Origin: Desulfuromonas sp. TF
Lineage (GTDB): Bacteria > Desulfobacterota > Desulfuromonadia > Desulfuromonadales > ATBO01
NCBI RefSeq assembly: GCF_000472285.1
Contig: NZ_KI421418.1
Span: 258,623-299,520, forward strand
Direction: 5' to 3'
DNA length: 40,898 nt
Part shown: piece by piece, positions 8,959 through 16,337 of the stretch
How positions within the stretch are numbered: the stretch's first letter is position 1
Layout: each line of letters opens with the position of its first letter
Notes under the pieces: generated by a model
Database searches by the model: none
The model's input: only the letters and a program-made list of their open reading frames with translations
Told to the model about the DNA's origin: nothing
Translations under genes and position numbers: made by a program

Positions 8959-9255
8959 CTATCGTTTTTTTCGGTATTCCGATACGGCTGAAGCAGTGGC
9001 TGCAGCGAAACAAGCAAGGGAACTGATGATCCACACTGTTTTCCCGGTTTTGCTTTCAATTGAACGTGCCGACCAGAGTGATATTTCGGCGCCGGAATAA
9101 CCGAGCAATGCCAGTATGCCGACAATCGCACAAAGAGCAGCCAAGGCGGCGACCCAGAGGAGAAAAAATAATCTGTATCTCATCGCGCTACTTGATCCAA
9201 AGGCCCAGAAGGTCAGATCGCGGAAAAACCTTTCCCCTTCCGGGGCCCGCGACAT
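8959..9255 (-). CDS. Small two-span membrane protein coupled to the DUF2157-like pair
   Basis: A 98-residue protein not assignable to a family. Its ATG (9255-9253) shares a base with the TGA (9257-9255) of the preceding gene, the TGATG form of translational coupling, which is the main reason to believe it. Two hydrophobic segments are visible: RLFFLLWVAALAALCAIVGI near residues 28-47 and VWIISSLACFAAATASAV near 74-91. The C-terminus is basic (SEYRKKR). As the third gene of the operon it probably works with the two larger membrane proteins. A longer open frame exists upstream in this phase but overlaps the DUF2157-like gene and is out of phase with any homology. Confidence 0.55.
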   Translation of the reverse strand: MSRAPEGERFFRDLTFWAFGSSSAMRYRLFFLLWVAALAALCAIVGILALLGYSGAEISLWSARSIESKTGKTVWIISSLACFAAATASAVSEYRKKR

Positions 9256-10460
9256 CAATAGCCACCAGTCGCTCCTCCGCCTCCGAAGCCCCCGCCGCCC
9301 GGGCGGAATCCCTCGGGGGCGGGCGTTTCTGGCGCCGGAGCCAGGGGTTGGATCGCCGCCAGGGCCTCGGCATCCAGGCCGTAGAGACGAGGCTCCAGCA
9401 GGGACTCGGCGGTGAAGGCACCTCTGCGCCGATGCGCACCGGAGTGCAGCCAGCGCAGAAGCCCCAAGGCCACCCCGACCAGGACCAGCCCCGCGGCCGT
9501 CACCTCCTCGGCCAGATATCCCAGGTGGATGAAGTACTTGAGGGTGAGGATCGAGGCGGTGCCGGTGAAGACTGCGTACCAGAGGAGCGCCCGGTCCCGG
9601 CGGAGGATCCCCAGGATCAGGGCCGTCACTGGCAGGAGGGCGGTGAGCAATGCGCAAAAGGGATCGGTCCAGGGCATCTCCCACGCTTCCGGTGTCCAGC
9701 CGAGCCAGTTCGTCCACAGGAGGCGGTGGGCGAAGAGGTTTACGTCCAGGTAGATCCCCGCCAGCGCGACGAGACGCACGGTCTCAAGGCACCAGACGTA
9801 GCTGCGGGGCATGGTTTCCCGGCGCCCGAGCCGCCGGTGCGCCCAGATCCCTGCCGCGCCCAGGAGGAGGAAGAGGACGACCCTGGCCAAATCCGGCTCG
9901 TGCAAGTGCAGCGCGTCGACCAGGTGGAAGGGGAGGGCGGCCAGGGCAGCCACGGACCCCAGGGCCGCCAGGGCATACCCGTAGCGGACGGCCAGCACCG
10001 TTGCGCCGGCAAGCAGGATGCCGTGGGCCGCGAGCCAGCCCAGGCGCTCCGCGCTCATTCCCCACTCGTGGGTGGGGATCCCCACCGCCAGGGCCAGGAA
10101 GCCGACGGCCAGAAAGAGGAGAACCTCCTCGGCTCCGCAGCGGTAGAGGCGGCGGCCGCTTATGAGGCGGCGATCGGCGACCCATGCGCAAAGCGGCGCG
10201 AAGAGGAGGAAGAGCACCGAAATGCCGAATTCCTCGACATCCAGGACCACGGCCGGGAGCGCCACCAGGGCCACCACACCCACCGCGGTGAACAGGGCCA
10301 GCAGGATCCGTATGAACAGGTTCACCCGCGCCAGCTCGGGGCGGTACCGTTCCCGCACCGCCGCGGCCTGGGCCGGCGAGACGATCCCGGCTTTCTCCCA
10401 GCGGCGGGTCTCTTCAAGCACCTGCACCCGTCCCTCGCCGGCCGAATAGAGCGCGATCAT
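9255..10460 (-). CDS. Polytopic membrane protein, second member of DUF2157/DUF4401-like pair
   Basis: Product of 401 residues with about ten hydrophobic segments. The N-terminus (EETRRWEKAGIVSPAQAAAV, residues 16-35) resembles the N-terminal helix pair of the upstream gene product, so the two appear to be distant paralogues. The C-terminal tail is glycine-rich (PGGGGFGGGGATGGY). The ATG at 10460 overlaps the TGA of the upstream gene in an ATGA arrangement, and its own TGA overlaps the next ATG, so the three genes form one coupled unit. The function of this family is unknown; paired DUF2157 and DUF4401-type membrane proteins are widespread in proteobacteria. A frame continuing upstream to 11168 is out of phase with the real preceding gene and is discarded. 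Confidence 0.72.
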   Translation of the reverse strand: MIALYSAGEGRVQVLEETRRWEKAGIVSPAQAAAVRERYRPELARVNLFIRILLALFTAVGVVALVALPAVVLDVEEFGISVLFLLFAPLCAWVADRRLISGRRLYRCGAEEVLLFLAVGFLALAVGIPTHEWGMSAERLGWLAAHGILLAGATVLAVRYGYALAALGSVAALAALPFHLVDALHLHEPDLARVVLFLLLGAAGIWAHRRLGRRETMPRSYVWCLETVRLVALAGIYLDVNLFAHRLLWTNWLGWTPEAWEMPWTDPFCALLTALLPVTALILGILRRDRALLWYAVFTGTASILTLKYFIHLGYLAEEVTAAGLVLVGVALGLLRWLHSGAHRRRGAFTAESLLEPRLYGLDAEALAAIQPLAPAPETPAPEGFRPGGGGFGGGGATGGY

Positions 10461-11401
10461 TCGGCGCTCCTGAAGCGACGGTGGAAGGCCACGAGGGCCG
10501 AAACCAGGGCCGCCGCGGTAATCAGGAAATAGCTGAGGATCCCCTCCGAGCGCCACCGGACGTGTTCCAGCACGAAGATCGTGACGCCCAGATATCCGTA
10601 CAGCAAGGCATAGAGGAGAAAGGCGAAGCGGCGTGCCCGCTGGGCGTAGAGGGCGCTGCCGGCGCCGACCAGAAGGAGACCGGCGAGGTAGAGCAGGCCC
10701 TTCGCCTGGGAGTCGATCCCTGCGACCAGCGCCGCAAGGAGGATGTTGACGCCCAGATGCAGGTGCACGGGGAGGAAGTGGCGCTTCCACCCGAGCCGGA
10801 TCTGTGCCGTTCCAGCCCCCACCACCGCGGCGCCGAAGGCGAGGGCGTTGCCCCGCAGAGCGGCTTCCCAGCTTCCCCCGGCAAACAGGCTTGTCTTCAC
10901 GCCGAGCCATGCGCCCAGGGTGGAGAGGGCCAGGGAGAGCACCAGACGATTGTCGAAGAAGTGGGCGCAGAGGAGATAGAGCACACCGGAGCCCAGCAGC
11001 CACCAGTTCCAGTGCTGGGCCAGCACCTGGTAGCGGAGCTCCAAATATCCTTGAAAGGTCCCGATGAGCAGGCACCCCAACAGGAGCGCGTAATCGTACC
11101 CCGCATCGGGAGCTGGCACCTCCTCCGGAGAAAACCCGCCGCCCCGGCGCAGGCAGTAGGCGAAACATCCCGCGCTCCCCAGGGCGATGGCCGCGAGCAG
11201 GGCCTCGTGGCCGATGGAGGCGAAATGCTTTGCGACAAGCAGGCCGAGACCGGTGGTCAGGATCAGGATGCCCGCATAAAGAAGCAGCCGGAGTTCCCAG
11301 TGCACCGAAAATAACTCCCGGCCGTAGATCCGGCGCAGCAGCGCTGCCTGCTCCCGCTTCAGAATCCCGGCCCCATCAAGGTCGTTAAGTGCCTCTTGCA
11401 C
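10457..11401 (-). CDS. DUF2157 domain membrane protein
   Basis: Integral membrane protein of 314 residues with about ten spans. The DUF2157 signature lies at the very start: a cytoplasmic helix pair (LNDLDGAGILKREQAALLRR) leading to the first span (LRLLLYAGILILTTGLGLLV). I chose the GTG at 11401 because GGGAGG lies six bases upstream and because a remnant at 17.6 kb with the same N-terminal sequence also begins at a GTG behind an AGGAGG. A TTG 39 codons earlier would lie inside a REP-like hairpin and add no homology. First gene of a coupled three-gene operon. Function unknown. Confidence 0.75.
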   Translation of the reverse strand: MQEALNDLDGAGILKREQAALLRRIYGRELFSVHWELRLLLYAGILILTTGLGLLVAKHFASIGHEALLAAIALGSAGCFAYCLRRGGGFSPEEVPAPDAGYDYALLLGCLLIGTFQGYLELRYQVLAQHWNWWLLGSGVLYLLCAHFFDNRLVLSLALSTLGAWLGVKTSLFAGGSWEAALRGNALAFGAAVVGAGTAQIRLGWKRHFLPVHLHLGVNILLAALVAGIDSQAKGLLYLAGLLLVGAGSALYAQRARRFAFLLYALLYGYLGVTIFVLEHVRWRSEGILSYFLITAAALVSALVAFHRRFRSAE

Positions 11402-11947
11402 AACTTGCCTCCCTAAGTCATAACCGACCGTTTCCCATTCCCTCCAAGCTTCTTGGATAGATTGGCATCTCAAAGTTGGATCTTTTGCAGTCTCTTGGTT
11501 TTTCCGCCTTTTTGTCAAGTGTGTAGGCTTGACCCCTCAGCCTTTCCCCATCTCGGCTCGTGTCATGGATGCCACACTCCCGTTGTAAGACCAACTCATT
11601 CAGGCCCGGGAGAAAGGCAAAATAGATTGGATTTTTCTTGCGGAAAGCCTCGCCGATAATTTTTATCAACTAACTTTCTCTTTCAAAACAGCACCTTGTG
11701 CCTTTTTGCGTCATTTCGGTGCGTGAAAACGCGAGACACTGAAAAGTCCAGTGCTTCCGCCCTCTTTCCGATCGAAAGGAATGTTTTCAAGATCAAATTT
11801 TTCGGAAACAGAAGGTGGGCGAGGCAGTTTGAGAGAACGACGGCTCATTGAGACTATCGGGTTTGATATTCCTCTATGGCCACTATTGGCACGTCAGGTG
11901 CAAAAGATCGAGACGAACAAGCCAAGCTGTGGAAAAACATACAAAAG
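11402..11947. other. Intergenic region between the DUF2157 operon and the riboswitch
   Basis: About 550 bases without a convincing gene. An 83-codon minus-strand frame (11418-11669) and an 89-codon plus-strand frame (11751-12020) lack ribosome sites and family motifs. The region holds one REP-like hairpin (11514-11533). The AT-rich stretch at 11640-11700 is a candidate place for divergent promoters, one for each flanking transcription unit, but I could not fix a -35/-10 pair. The riboswitch follows. Confidence 0.45.
11514..11533. repeat. REP-like hairpin, copy 1
   Basis: GTCAAG, eight bases (TGTGTAGG), then CTTGAC followed by CCCC. The same GTCAAG-loop-CTTGAC design, with GTGTAG in the loop, recurs at 17451-17469 and in degenerate form inside the palindrome at 14764-14824. 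Short hairpins of this kind are typical substrates of REP-associated tyrosine transposases, but none is encoded in the window. Confidence 0.6.
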
Positions 11948-12046
11948 TTTTCTTCGACAAAGGCAAAACCGGAGTAATCCGGTGACGCAAAGTCACGGGT
12001 CCGTCTTAGCCAAGGCTTGAACGGATAGCCGGACTGCCGAAGAGAT
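11948..12046 (+). ncRNA. GEMM-I cyclic-dinucleotide riboswitch aptamer
   Basis: The conserved GEMM-I blocks occur in order: AAAGGCAAAACC, GTGACGCAAAGTCACGGG and ATAGCCGGACTGCCGA. P1 can form between TCTTCG (11951-11956) and CGAAGA (12038-12043). P2 is ACCGGA/TCCGGT (11968-11973 with 11978-11983) closed by a GTAA tetraloop of the GNRA type. P3 is TCCGT/ACGGA (12000-12004 with 12021-12025) topped by AGCC/GGCT. GEMM-I aptamers bind c-di-GMP; a variant class in Geobacter binds cyclic AMP-GMP. By my alignment the base equivalent to G20 of the V. cholerae aptamer is G here, which leans to c-di-GMP, but this rests on a hand alignment. A terminator hairpin follows directly and a haem-protein gene lies downstream, the typical Geobacter arrangement. 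Confidence 0.9.
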
Positions 12047-12059
12047 GCCGCCCAACAAC

Positions 12060-12104
12060 AAGGGTGCTCATCTTCGGTTTTATGATGATGGGCGCCCTTT
12101 TTTG
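12060..12104 (+). terminator. Rho-independent terminator serving as the riboswitch expression platform
   Basis: AAGGGTGCTCATC (12060-12072) pairs with GATGGGCGCCCTT (12087-12099), using a few G-T pairs, and is followed by a run of T. It starts about 15 bases after the aptamer P1 and ends about 125 bases before the ATG of the downstream gene, so it must be read through for expression. Whether ligand turns the gene on or off is not decided by the sequence I can fold by eye. Confidence 0.85.
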
Positions 12105-12230
12105 TTATTTGGCAGACTAACCAGTCCCCTTTCCTACTGAATTTGCCCGTTCTCGGCGAATGACCAGCCGTTCGGGAAGGTTGCCGGGAAAGGGGTAACC
12201 GTCGCAACCGCTAACCGAAGGAGAATCGGA

Positions 12231-14186
12231 ATGGAAAGCTCGAAAACAGCAACAGCAGCGACAGAAATGAGCTTGATCCACAGAGCATCAGTACTTTTTT
12301 TGATTGCCATCGCCTTCGTGGCATTTCAATTCTGGGGGACGGAAGCCCAGGCGTACTCCTCATTCTACTCGAGCAATTGCGGCAGCTGCCATGTCGCGGC
12401 AACAACCAACACCTGCAACGGCTGTCATCACCACGGCCCGAAATCGTTGAAGGGAACGACCGACAAGGCGTCATATGCCCCTGGTGAGACGGTCTCGGTG
12501 ACCATAAGCGGCGGCAACCAAAAAGGCTGGTTCCGGGCCGTCCTGTATGATCAGAACAACAAGCAGGTTGCCATTTCGAACGACAACGCCAGCGGCTTCG
12601 GGCATGCGGCCACCTATCCTGCCGTTCTGAGTGCGGCGGCCCCGACGACACCGGGCACCTACACCTGGAAGGCGGCCTGGTTCGGGAACAACTTTGATAC
12701 CAACAATATGAATGCCAGCTCCCACGGCGAGGTTGCGGTAAACACCAACTCCTTTACCGTCGTGGCTCCGGCCGACACCACCACTCCGGTGGTCGGCACC
12801 TTCACCCTGCCGGCGACCGCCACCAGCCTGACCGTGCCGGTCACCTCCCTGAGCGCCAGCGACAACGTTGGCGTCACCGGCTATCTGGTGACTACAAGCT
12901 CCACCAAGCCGGCCGCCTCGGCCTCCGGTTGGAGCGCCTCCGCTCCCTCCAGCGTCACTGCTCCTGCCGAAGGGAGCGTCACCTTCTACGCCTGGGCCAA
13001 GGATGCGGCGGGCAATGTCTCGGCCGCCAAGAGCGCCACGGTGAAGATCACCCTGCCCGACACCACTGCTCCGGTGGTCGGCACCTTCACCTTGCCGGCG
13101 ACCGCCACCAGCCTGACCGTGCCGGTCACCTCCCTGAGCGCCAGCGACAACGTCGGCGTCACCGGCTATCTGGTGACCACAAGCTCCACCAAGCCGGCTG
13201 CCTCGGCCTCCGGTTGGAGCGCCTCCGCTCCCTCCAGCGTCACTGCTCCTGCCGAAGGGAGCGTCACCTTCTACGCCTGGGCCAAGGATGCGGCGGGTAA
13301 CATTTCGGCCACTAAGAGCGCCACGGTGCAGATTACCCTCGCTGTCACCACCCCGCCCACGCTGACGATTTCCACCCTGGCCGACGGCACCCGCACCAAC
13401 CAGGACACGCTCAATCTCAGCGGCAACGCCAGCGACCCTGACGGCATCGAGTCCGTCACGGTCAATGGCCAGGCGGTAACTGTCAATGCGGACGGCTCCT
13501 TCAGCACCGCCCTGGTGCTTGTCGAAGGGATCAACACCATCACGGTGGTCGCCACCGATTCCCTCGGCACCCAGCAAACAGACAACCGGACCGTCACTTA
13601 CGATCCGAGTGCACCGGTCATCACTGTCTCGAACCCTGGCGATAACAGCACCACCAACCAGGCGTTCGTCGTTGTCAGCGGCAATATCAGTGAAACCGGC
13701 ACGGTCTTCGTCAAGGCCAACGACGATACGCCCCAGGTCGCACCCATGACCGGAAACGACTTCAGCGTTACCGTTTACCTGCAGCCGGGTGTCAACACCA
13801 TCGACATCGACGCCACCGACCTGGCCGGCAACACCTCCAGCGCCAAGCGGACAATAACCTACGAGGTCGCCCAGATTTCCGTCGCGGTGACCAGCCCTGA
13901 ACAGGACATCACCACCGGTAAACCCTTCCTGAACATCAGTGGGACGGTCGCTGACGGCGTCGGAACTCCCACCATCTCCATAACCATGGACGGCATTACC
14001 TATACCCCGGCTGTCAAAAGCGGCCGATTCCAACAGCGGCTCACCTTCGACGCCGCCAAACAGTATGCGATCGCCGTCACCGCCACCGATGAGGCGGGCA
14101 ATGTCAGCACCGCTTACCGCAACGTGATCTACGATCCAGCGGCCAAAGGTGGCAAAGGCGGAGGCAAGGGTCGTGGTAATAAGTGA
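12231..14186 (+). CDS. Secreted two-haem c-type cytochrome-like protein with Ig-like repeats
   Basis: Product of 651 residues. A signal peptide (span SVLFLIAIAFVAFQF) is cleaved near AQA-Y (residue 41). Two haem-binding CxxCH motifs follow at once, CGSCH (50-54) and CNGCH (62-66), then a Cys-free body. The body has a beta-rich first module (about 75-180), two nearly identical 95-residue modules from about 182 to 371, and further Ig-like modules with DxxGN endings. The tail is Lys/Gly-rich (KGGKGGGKGRGNK). GGAG seven bases before the ATG supports the start. The upstream GEMM-I riboswitch ties expression to a cyclic dinucleotide. In relatives such genes take part in the extracellular matrix or electron transfer; a role as a surface electron-transfer or adhesion protein is inferred. 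Confidence 0.85.
   Translation: MESSKTATAATEMSLIHRASVLFLIAIAFVAFQFWGTEAQAYSSFYSSNCGSCHVAATTNTCNGCHHHGPKSLKGTTDKASYAPGETVSVTISGGNQKGWFRAVLYDQNNKQVAISNDNASGFGHAATYPAVLSAAAPTTPGTYTWKAAWFGNNFDTNNMNASSHGEVAVNTNSFTVVAPADTTTPVVGTFTLPATATSLTVPVTSLSASDNVGVTGYLVTTSSTKPAASASGWSASAPSSVTAPAEGSVTFYAWAKDAAGNVSAAKSATVKITLPDTTAPVVGTFTLPATATSLTVPVTSLSASDNVGVTGYLVTTSSTKPAASASGWSASAPSSVTAPAEGSVTFYAWAKDAAGNISATKSATVQITLAVTTPPTLTISTLADGTRTNQDTLNLSGNASDPDGIESVTVNGQAVTVNADGSFSTALVLVEGINTITVVATDSLGTQQTDNRTVTYDPSAPVITVSNPGDNSTTNQAFVVVSGNISETGTVFVKANDDTPQVAPMTGNDFSVTVYLQPGVNTIDIDATDLAGNTSSAKRTITYEVAQISVAVTSPEQDITTGKPFLNISGTVADGVGTPTISITMDGITYTPAVKSGRFQQRLTFDAAKQYAIAVTATDEAGNVSTAYRNVIYDPAAKGGKGGGKGRGNK
12774..13343 (+). 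repeat. Two 285-bp in-frame tandem repeats inside the haem-protein gene
   Basis: Copies at 12774-13058 and 13059-13343 differ at only a handful of bases over 285 bp (95 codons). Several differences are silent (for example AACGTT against AACGTC). The near identity at DNA level points to recent duplication or ongoing gene conversion, and offers a route to length variation of the protein by recombination. Confidence 0.93.
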
Positions 14187-14229
14187 TTGCACCTACCCGG
14201 GCAATCGAACCTAGATTGATCGATGAATG

Positions 14230-14261
14230 CGAAAGCCACCTGGAGTTCCGGGTGGCTTTCG
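14230..14261 (+). terminator. Terminator after the haem-protein gene
   Basis: CGAAAGCCACC (14230-14240) pairs perfectly with GGTGGCTTTCG (14251-14261) around a ten-base centre. The following T tract is short (TCTATTC), so termination strength is uncertain. It lies 43 bases past the stop codon. Confidence 0.75.
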
Positions 14262-14407
14262 TCTATTCAGAGAATCTGATAAGAGTAAGGTCGCTTCCTT
14301 GACCCCGCTACTTTAATTTAGGGAGGTCCGTATTTTTTCTCATCCTCTGGACAACCTGTCCCACCCCAGGTAAACATTCCTGTTCATGGGCTTCAATAGG
14401 GATTAAA

Positions 14408-14713
14408 TTACATTCTCGCATGTGATGCAATATAGAGGTCTATAGCGATGGACTCTATAAGAAAGGAAGCGGCAATAAACGGCATTAAGAAGGCTGCTGC
14501 TCTACTCTGGTGCCTCGAGAATTTAAAAGATCGTATGACTTCGATGATAAACCAGAACAGGTTTAGAAGAGGAATAAATACAAACAGAAAAACAATAAGT
14601 CCAAATCCTGAATCCATACGATTAAATCCGAAAATCAAATCAAATTTAGCGCCGACAAAAAGGATCAATGGCACTTGGGTTGAGATAATCGCTACGCCTC
14701 TAAAAATATTCAC
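14408..14713 (-). CDS. Small hypothetical membrane protein
   Basis: A 101-residue frame on an AT-rich patch unlike its GC-rich neighbours. The product has three hydrophobic segments (VPLILFVGAKFDLIFGF, LIVFLFVFIPLLNLFWFII and FLMPFIAASFLIESIAI) and basic connecting loops, a plausible inner-membrane topology. The start is a GTG at 14713 with GAGG seven bases upstream. The overlapping plus-strand frame (14448-14747) is Lys/Asn-rich without such structure. No family is recognised; low GC suggests foreign origin. Confidence 0.45.
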   Translation of the reverse strand: MNIFRGVAIISTQVPLILFVGAKFDLIFGFNRMDSGFGLIVFLFVFIPLLNLFWFIIEVIRSFKFSRHQSRAAAFLMPFIAASFLIESIAIDLYIASHARM

Positions 14714-14763
14714 CTTCAGACCTCATGGTTGCAATTTAACGGTATAGATAAGAGTAAGTTAGA

Positions 14764-14824
14764 GTGTCAGGTCTACACATTGACAAAAATTCTGTCATTT
14801 GATGTCAAGGAGTAGACCTGACAC
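14764..14824. repeat. 61-bp palindrome with 13-bp perfect inverted ends, copy 2 of the REP-like family
   Basis: GTGTCAGGTCTAC (14764-14776) is the exact reverse complement of GTAGACCTGACAC (14812-14824). The centre contains a second inverted pair, TGACA/TGTCA. The element overlaps the end of the phosphatase gene and supplies its last codons and TGA. A similar element lies at 17724-17784, and both are followed by a related TTTATCCTGTTG-TTTATC stretch (14830-14849 and 17790-17809). Confidence 0.85.
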
Positions 14825-15859
14825 TGCTGTTTTATCCTGTTGTTTTATCTCCGGCGCCAGGACCGCCTTTCTGATCGCCGCGATATCGGCCGCGCGAATG
14901 AGCTTCGGGATGTTGCCGTAAAAGAAGGCGTGGTAACCGTAGCCGCCATCGGTCAATTCGAGGATGGCAGCTTCCTTCTCCCACCCTTGGAAGACGATCC
15001 GGTACATGGCGCTGACCAGACCTGTGCGGTCGGAGCCGTGCCAGCAGTGGATCAGGATCGGTCCGTCGCTGTTGCTGATGATGCGAAGCGCCGCAATGAC
15101 CTGGTCGGTGGTGACGGATCCGGCCGCCATCGGCACCCGGAAGAGGTTCATCCCCGCGGTTTCCTCGCCGCTGTCGATGTGGTGTTCGCGCAGGTTGAGG
15201 ACATTGCTGATGCCGAGCGCCTTGAGCTCGGCGAACCCCACGGCGCTGGGCTGCGCCGCCCGGTAGACCTTGGAGTCGAGGCGGTAGAAGTTCTTAAGCT
15301 GCGCGGAGGGGAGGGGGCTCGCCCAGGCGGAGGGGCGTCCGTCCTGTTCAGCCTGGTCGTCCTGGCAGTAGTTTTGCGGATGGTCCTCCGCATAGGCCTG
15401 GAGCTGCCGCTTGACCTGCTCCTTCTCGATCGCGTTCAGTTCCTTGTAGCCACGTCCGTAGTCCCAGCCGTAGCCCCAGCGGTACCAGGCGGGAAAGGCC
15501 GGGATGCCGCCGGCGCGAACGCCGAGATACATGGCTTGCGCCAGGGTCGCATCGCCAGTCCGCTCCTGGACGCAGCCGCGCAGGGCTTCGTCCGTCGCAA
15601 GGCGCTCCGCTTCGCTTCCCCCCTGCCAGTAGGCCATATCATGGCTGAAACAGCAGTCGCACCACCTGGTGCGGTCGTTGAGGGTGCCGTCGGGGAAGAG
15701 GCTGCAGCCGTCGCTGCTGAAGGGGTGGATTTCGGTGGCAGCGAAAGTGGCGGAACCCGTCAGCAGCATGGCCGCCAACAGCACAGGGGTCATGGGGCGC
15801 AGCAAAAGGCGGGTCAGGGATCGTAAGAGTTCCATGAAAATTCCGAGCAGGTGAGACAT
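14795..15859 (-). CDS. Secreted fusion: phospholipase A2-like domain plus dual-specificity phosphatase domain
   Basis: Product of 354 residues. The signal peptide (PMTPVLLAAMLLTGSATFA) is cleaved near residue 40. The first domain (about 45-160) carries DGCSLFPDGT and CDCCFSHDMAYWQGG (67-81), which matches the CCxxHD catalytic signature of phospholipase A2-type folds (Cys69-Cys70, His73-Asp74). The second domain (about 190-325) contains HCWHGSDRTG (271-280), the HCx5R(S/T) phosphate loop of tyrosine/dual-specificity phosphatases with Cys272 and Arg278, preceded by YRAAQPS and LGISNVLNLRE as in the atypical DSP group. Export with both active sites intact suggests a periplasmic or secreted enzyme acting on phospholipid or phosphoinositide-like substrate. 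That is inference. The ATG at 15859 is used; one at 15835 is an alternative. The last six codons come from a palindromic repeat. Confidence 0.8.
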   Translation of the reverse strand: MSHLLGIFMELLRSLTRLLLRPMTPVLLAAMLLTGSATFAATEIHPFSSDGCSLFPDGTLNDRTRWCDCCFSHDMAYWQGGSEAERLATDEALRGCVQERTGDATLAQAMYLGVRAGGIPAFPAWYRWGYGWDYGRGYKELNAIEKEQVKRQLQAYAEDHPQNYCQDDQAEQDGRPSAWASPLPSAQLKNFYRLDSKVYRAAQPSAVGFAELKALGISNVLNLREHHIDSGEETAGMNLFRVPMAAGSVTTDQVIAALRIISNSDGPILIHCWHGSDRTGLVSAMYRIVFQGWEKEAAILELTDGGYGYHAFFYGNIPKLIRAADIAAIRKAVLAPEIKQQDKTAVSGLLLDIK

Positions 15860-15956
15860 TCTTTGTACCTACGGTAGTGGGGGCTGGGACAGCTGAACTG
15901 TAAGAGAACCACATTAGGGCCTGAATTCAGGTCCAGAAAGGGTGACGCGAAAAAGG

Positions 15957-16337
15957 TTAAAAAGTTTCTTCCCAAAACTCCGGAAAATCGAAGGAGAGTT
16001 GCCGGTGGTGCTTGATAGCCAGCAGGTAGAGATCGTTGTCGCGCCGGGCGTAGAGGATGAGGTAGTCGCCGCGGATCAGTTCGCTCAGGGCGGTCTGGGA
16101 ACCAAGGCGTTTCCGAAGAGCGGATTCCAACTCGGAGGCTTCACGGGAGGACGCTCGGCGGCGGAAGAAGTCGGTTCCAAGTTCTGGATAGCGTTCGAGG
16201 GCGGGGATGCTCTCTTCGAAGAGGTCGTCGAGCAGCGCCGAAAAGGCCCCCGGTGCGTCGGCTTCGAGCAGGAACTCCTTGATGGCGTCGAGATTCTCAG
16301 CGAAGTGGCGGGTAACCCGGATGACGGCTTTTCTCAT
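15957..16337 (-). CDS. ParE/RelE-superfamily toxin
   Basis: A 126-residue protein matching the RelE/ParE fold: an N-terminal helical pair (NLDAIKEFLLEAD and FSALLDDLFEESIPALERYP), then LIRGDYLILYARRDNDLYLLAIKHHRQL, the usual strand pattern with conserved Arg and Tyr near the end. It is longer than the typical 90-100 residues owing to an insert around residues 55-85. Its ATG overlaps the antitoxin stop (ATGA at 16337-16334). Whether it acts on gyrase (ParE) or on ribosome-bound mRNA (RelE) cannot be told; the helical N-terminus leans to ParE. Confidence 0.82.
   Translation of the reverse strand: MRKAVIRVTRHFAENLDAIKEFLLEADAPGAFSALLDDLFEESIPALERYPELGTDFFRRRASSREASELESALRKRLGSQTALSELIRGDYLILYARRDNDLYLLAIKHHRQLSFDFPEFWEETF

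Noticed and set aside
9060-10532. A 490-codon plus-strand frame
   Set aside because: Antisense to the DUF2157-like genes; charged low-complexity product with no recognisable domain.
14840-15826. A 328-codon plus-strand frame
   Set aside because: Antisense to the PLA2-phosphatase gene, whose motifs are clear on the other strand.
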